A DNA stretch of 64,000 nucleotides from Campylorhamphus procurvoides. Lineage: Eukaryota; Chordata; Aves; Passeriformes; Dendrocolaptidae. Position numbers and translations under genes: made by a program. Of the stretch, positions 63,903-64,000 are shown one piece after another; the stretch's first letter is position 1; each line of letters starts with the position of its first letter. The DNA lies in the NCBI GenBank assembly GCA_013396655.1, contig WBMV01005055.1:859235-923234 (forward strand). The letters run 5' to 3'. The notes under the pieces are model-generated. The model had not been told where the DNA came from. It ran no database searches and saw only the letters and a program-made list of their open reading frames with translations.

Positions 63903-64000
63903 ACACCAGAAGATGGATGACAAGAAGGACTCTAAGTCAAAGTAAGCATCCGATGAGGAATGCTCTGACCACAGCCCATAGAGGGGCCCTGCCTTCTGCC
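63903..64000 (+). other. Proviral sequence at the right edge
   Basis: This 98-bp stretch follows the gag stop. It should belong to the gag-pol junction, but it is too short to recognise protease. Confidence 0.5.

Larger units (their letters stand above)
60626..64000 (+). mobile_element. ERVL-like endogenous retrovirus, 5' part
   Basis: The layout is 5' LTR (60626-61214), leader (61215-61447), membrane-protein ORF (61448-61966) and broken gag (61977-63902), running off the right edge. The class assignment rests on the Gag C-terminal half, which resembles Gag of avian ERVL (class III, spuma-like) elements, and on the absence of a Cys-His box in the visible Gag. The element sits about 37 kb upstream of BLNK in the opposite orientation. 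Stops and frame changes show this copy cannot encode a complete Gag. Insertion age cannot be estimated because the 3' LTR is not in the window. Confidence 0.85.

Overview
This is vertebrate, almost certainly avian, chromosomal DNA. It is AT-rich, nearly gene-free sequence with spliced coding exons, a CpG island interrupted by an assembly gap, two 3'-end fragments of CR1 LINEs (the typical bird and reptile retrotransposon) and the 5' part of a class III (ERVL-like) endogenous retrovirus. Most open reading frames longer than 60 codons are chance frames and are not annotated. Identifications come from reading the sequence and from family knowledge; no database search was run.

The one host gene I can identify is BLNK (B-cell linker protein, also SLP-65/BASH), on the minus strand. 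Coding exon 1 lies at 23179-23225 inside the CpG island. Exon 2 (66 bp) lies at 7419-7484. Both have consensus splice sites and matching phase-2 junctions, and they encode the conserved N-terminus of the adaptor. Intron 1 is about 15.7 kb and holds a CR1 fragment in the opposite orientation. Positions 1-7418 are intron 2; exon 3 onward must lie to the left of the window. About 40 kb to the right (23.5-60.6 kb) is upstream intergenic sequence. In mammals DNTT lies upstream of BLNK; I looked for its conserved exon motifs and saw none.

The intergenic stretch has a CR1 fragment (25.6-25.85 kb), a GC-richer region at 34.9-36.0 kb with broken coding-like frames, an isolated exon-like block at 38218-38310, two CTCF-like sequences, and no recognisable complete gene.

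From 60626 to the right edge is an ERVL-like provirus in plus orientation: a 589-bp 5' LTR, a leader with a doubtful primer-binding site, an ORF predicted to be a type I membrane protein (61448-61966), and a broken gag (61977-63902: frame change, internal amber stop, decayed stretch, conserved C-terminal block). Protease, pol and the 3' LTR are outside the window. The most unusual features are the membrane-protein ORF directly in front of gag, with a signal-like segment, an N-glycosylation sequon and a transmembrane segment, and a hairpin of pre-miRNA size in BLNK intron 2 that pairs better on the BLNK sense strand.
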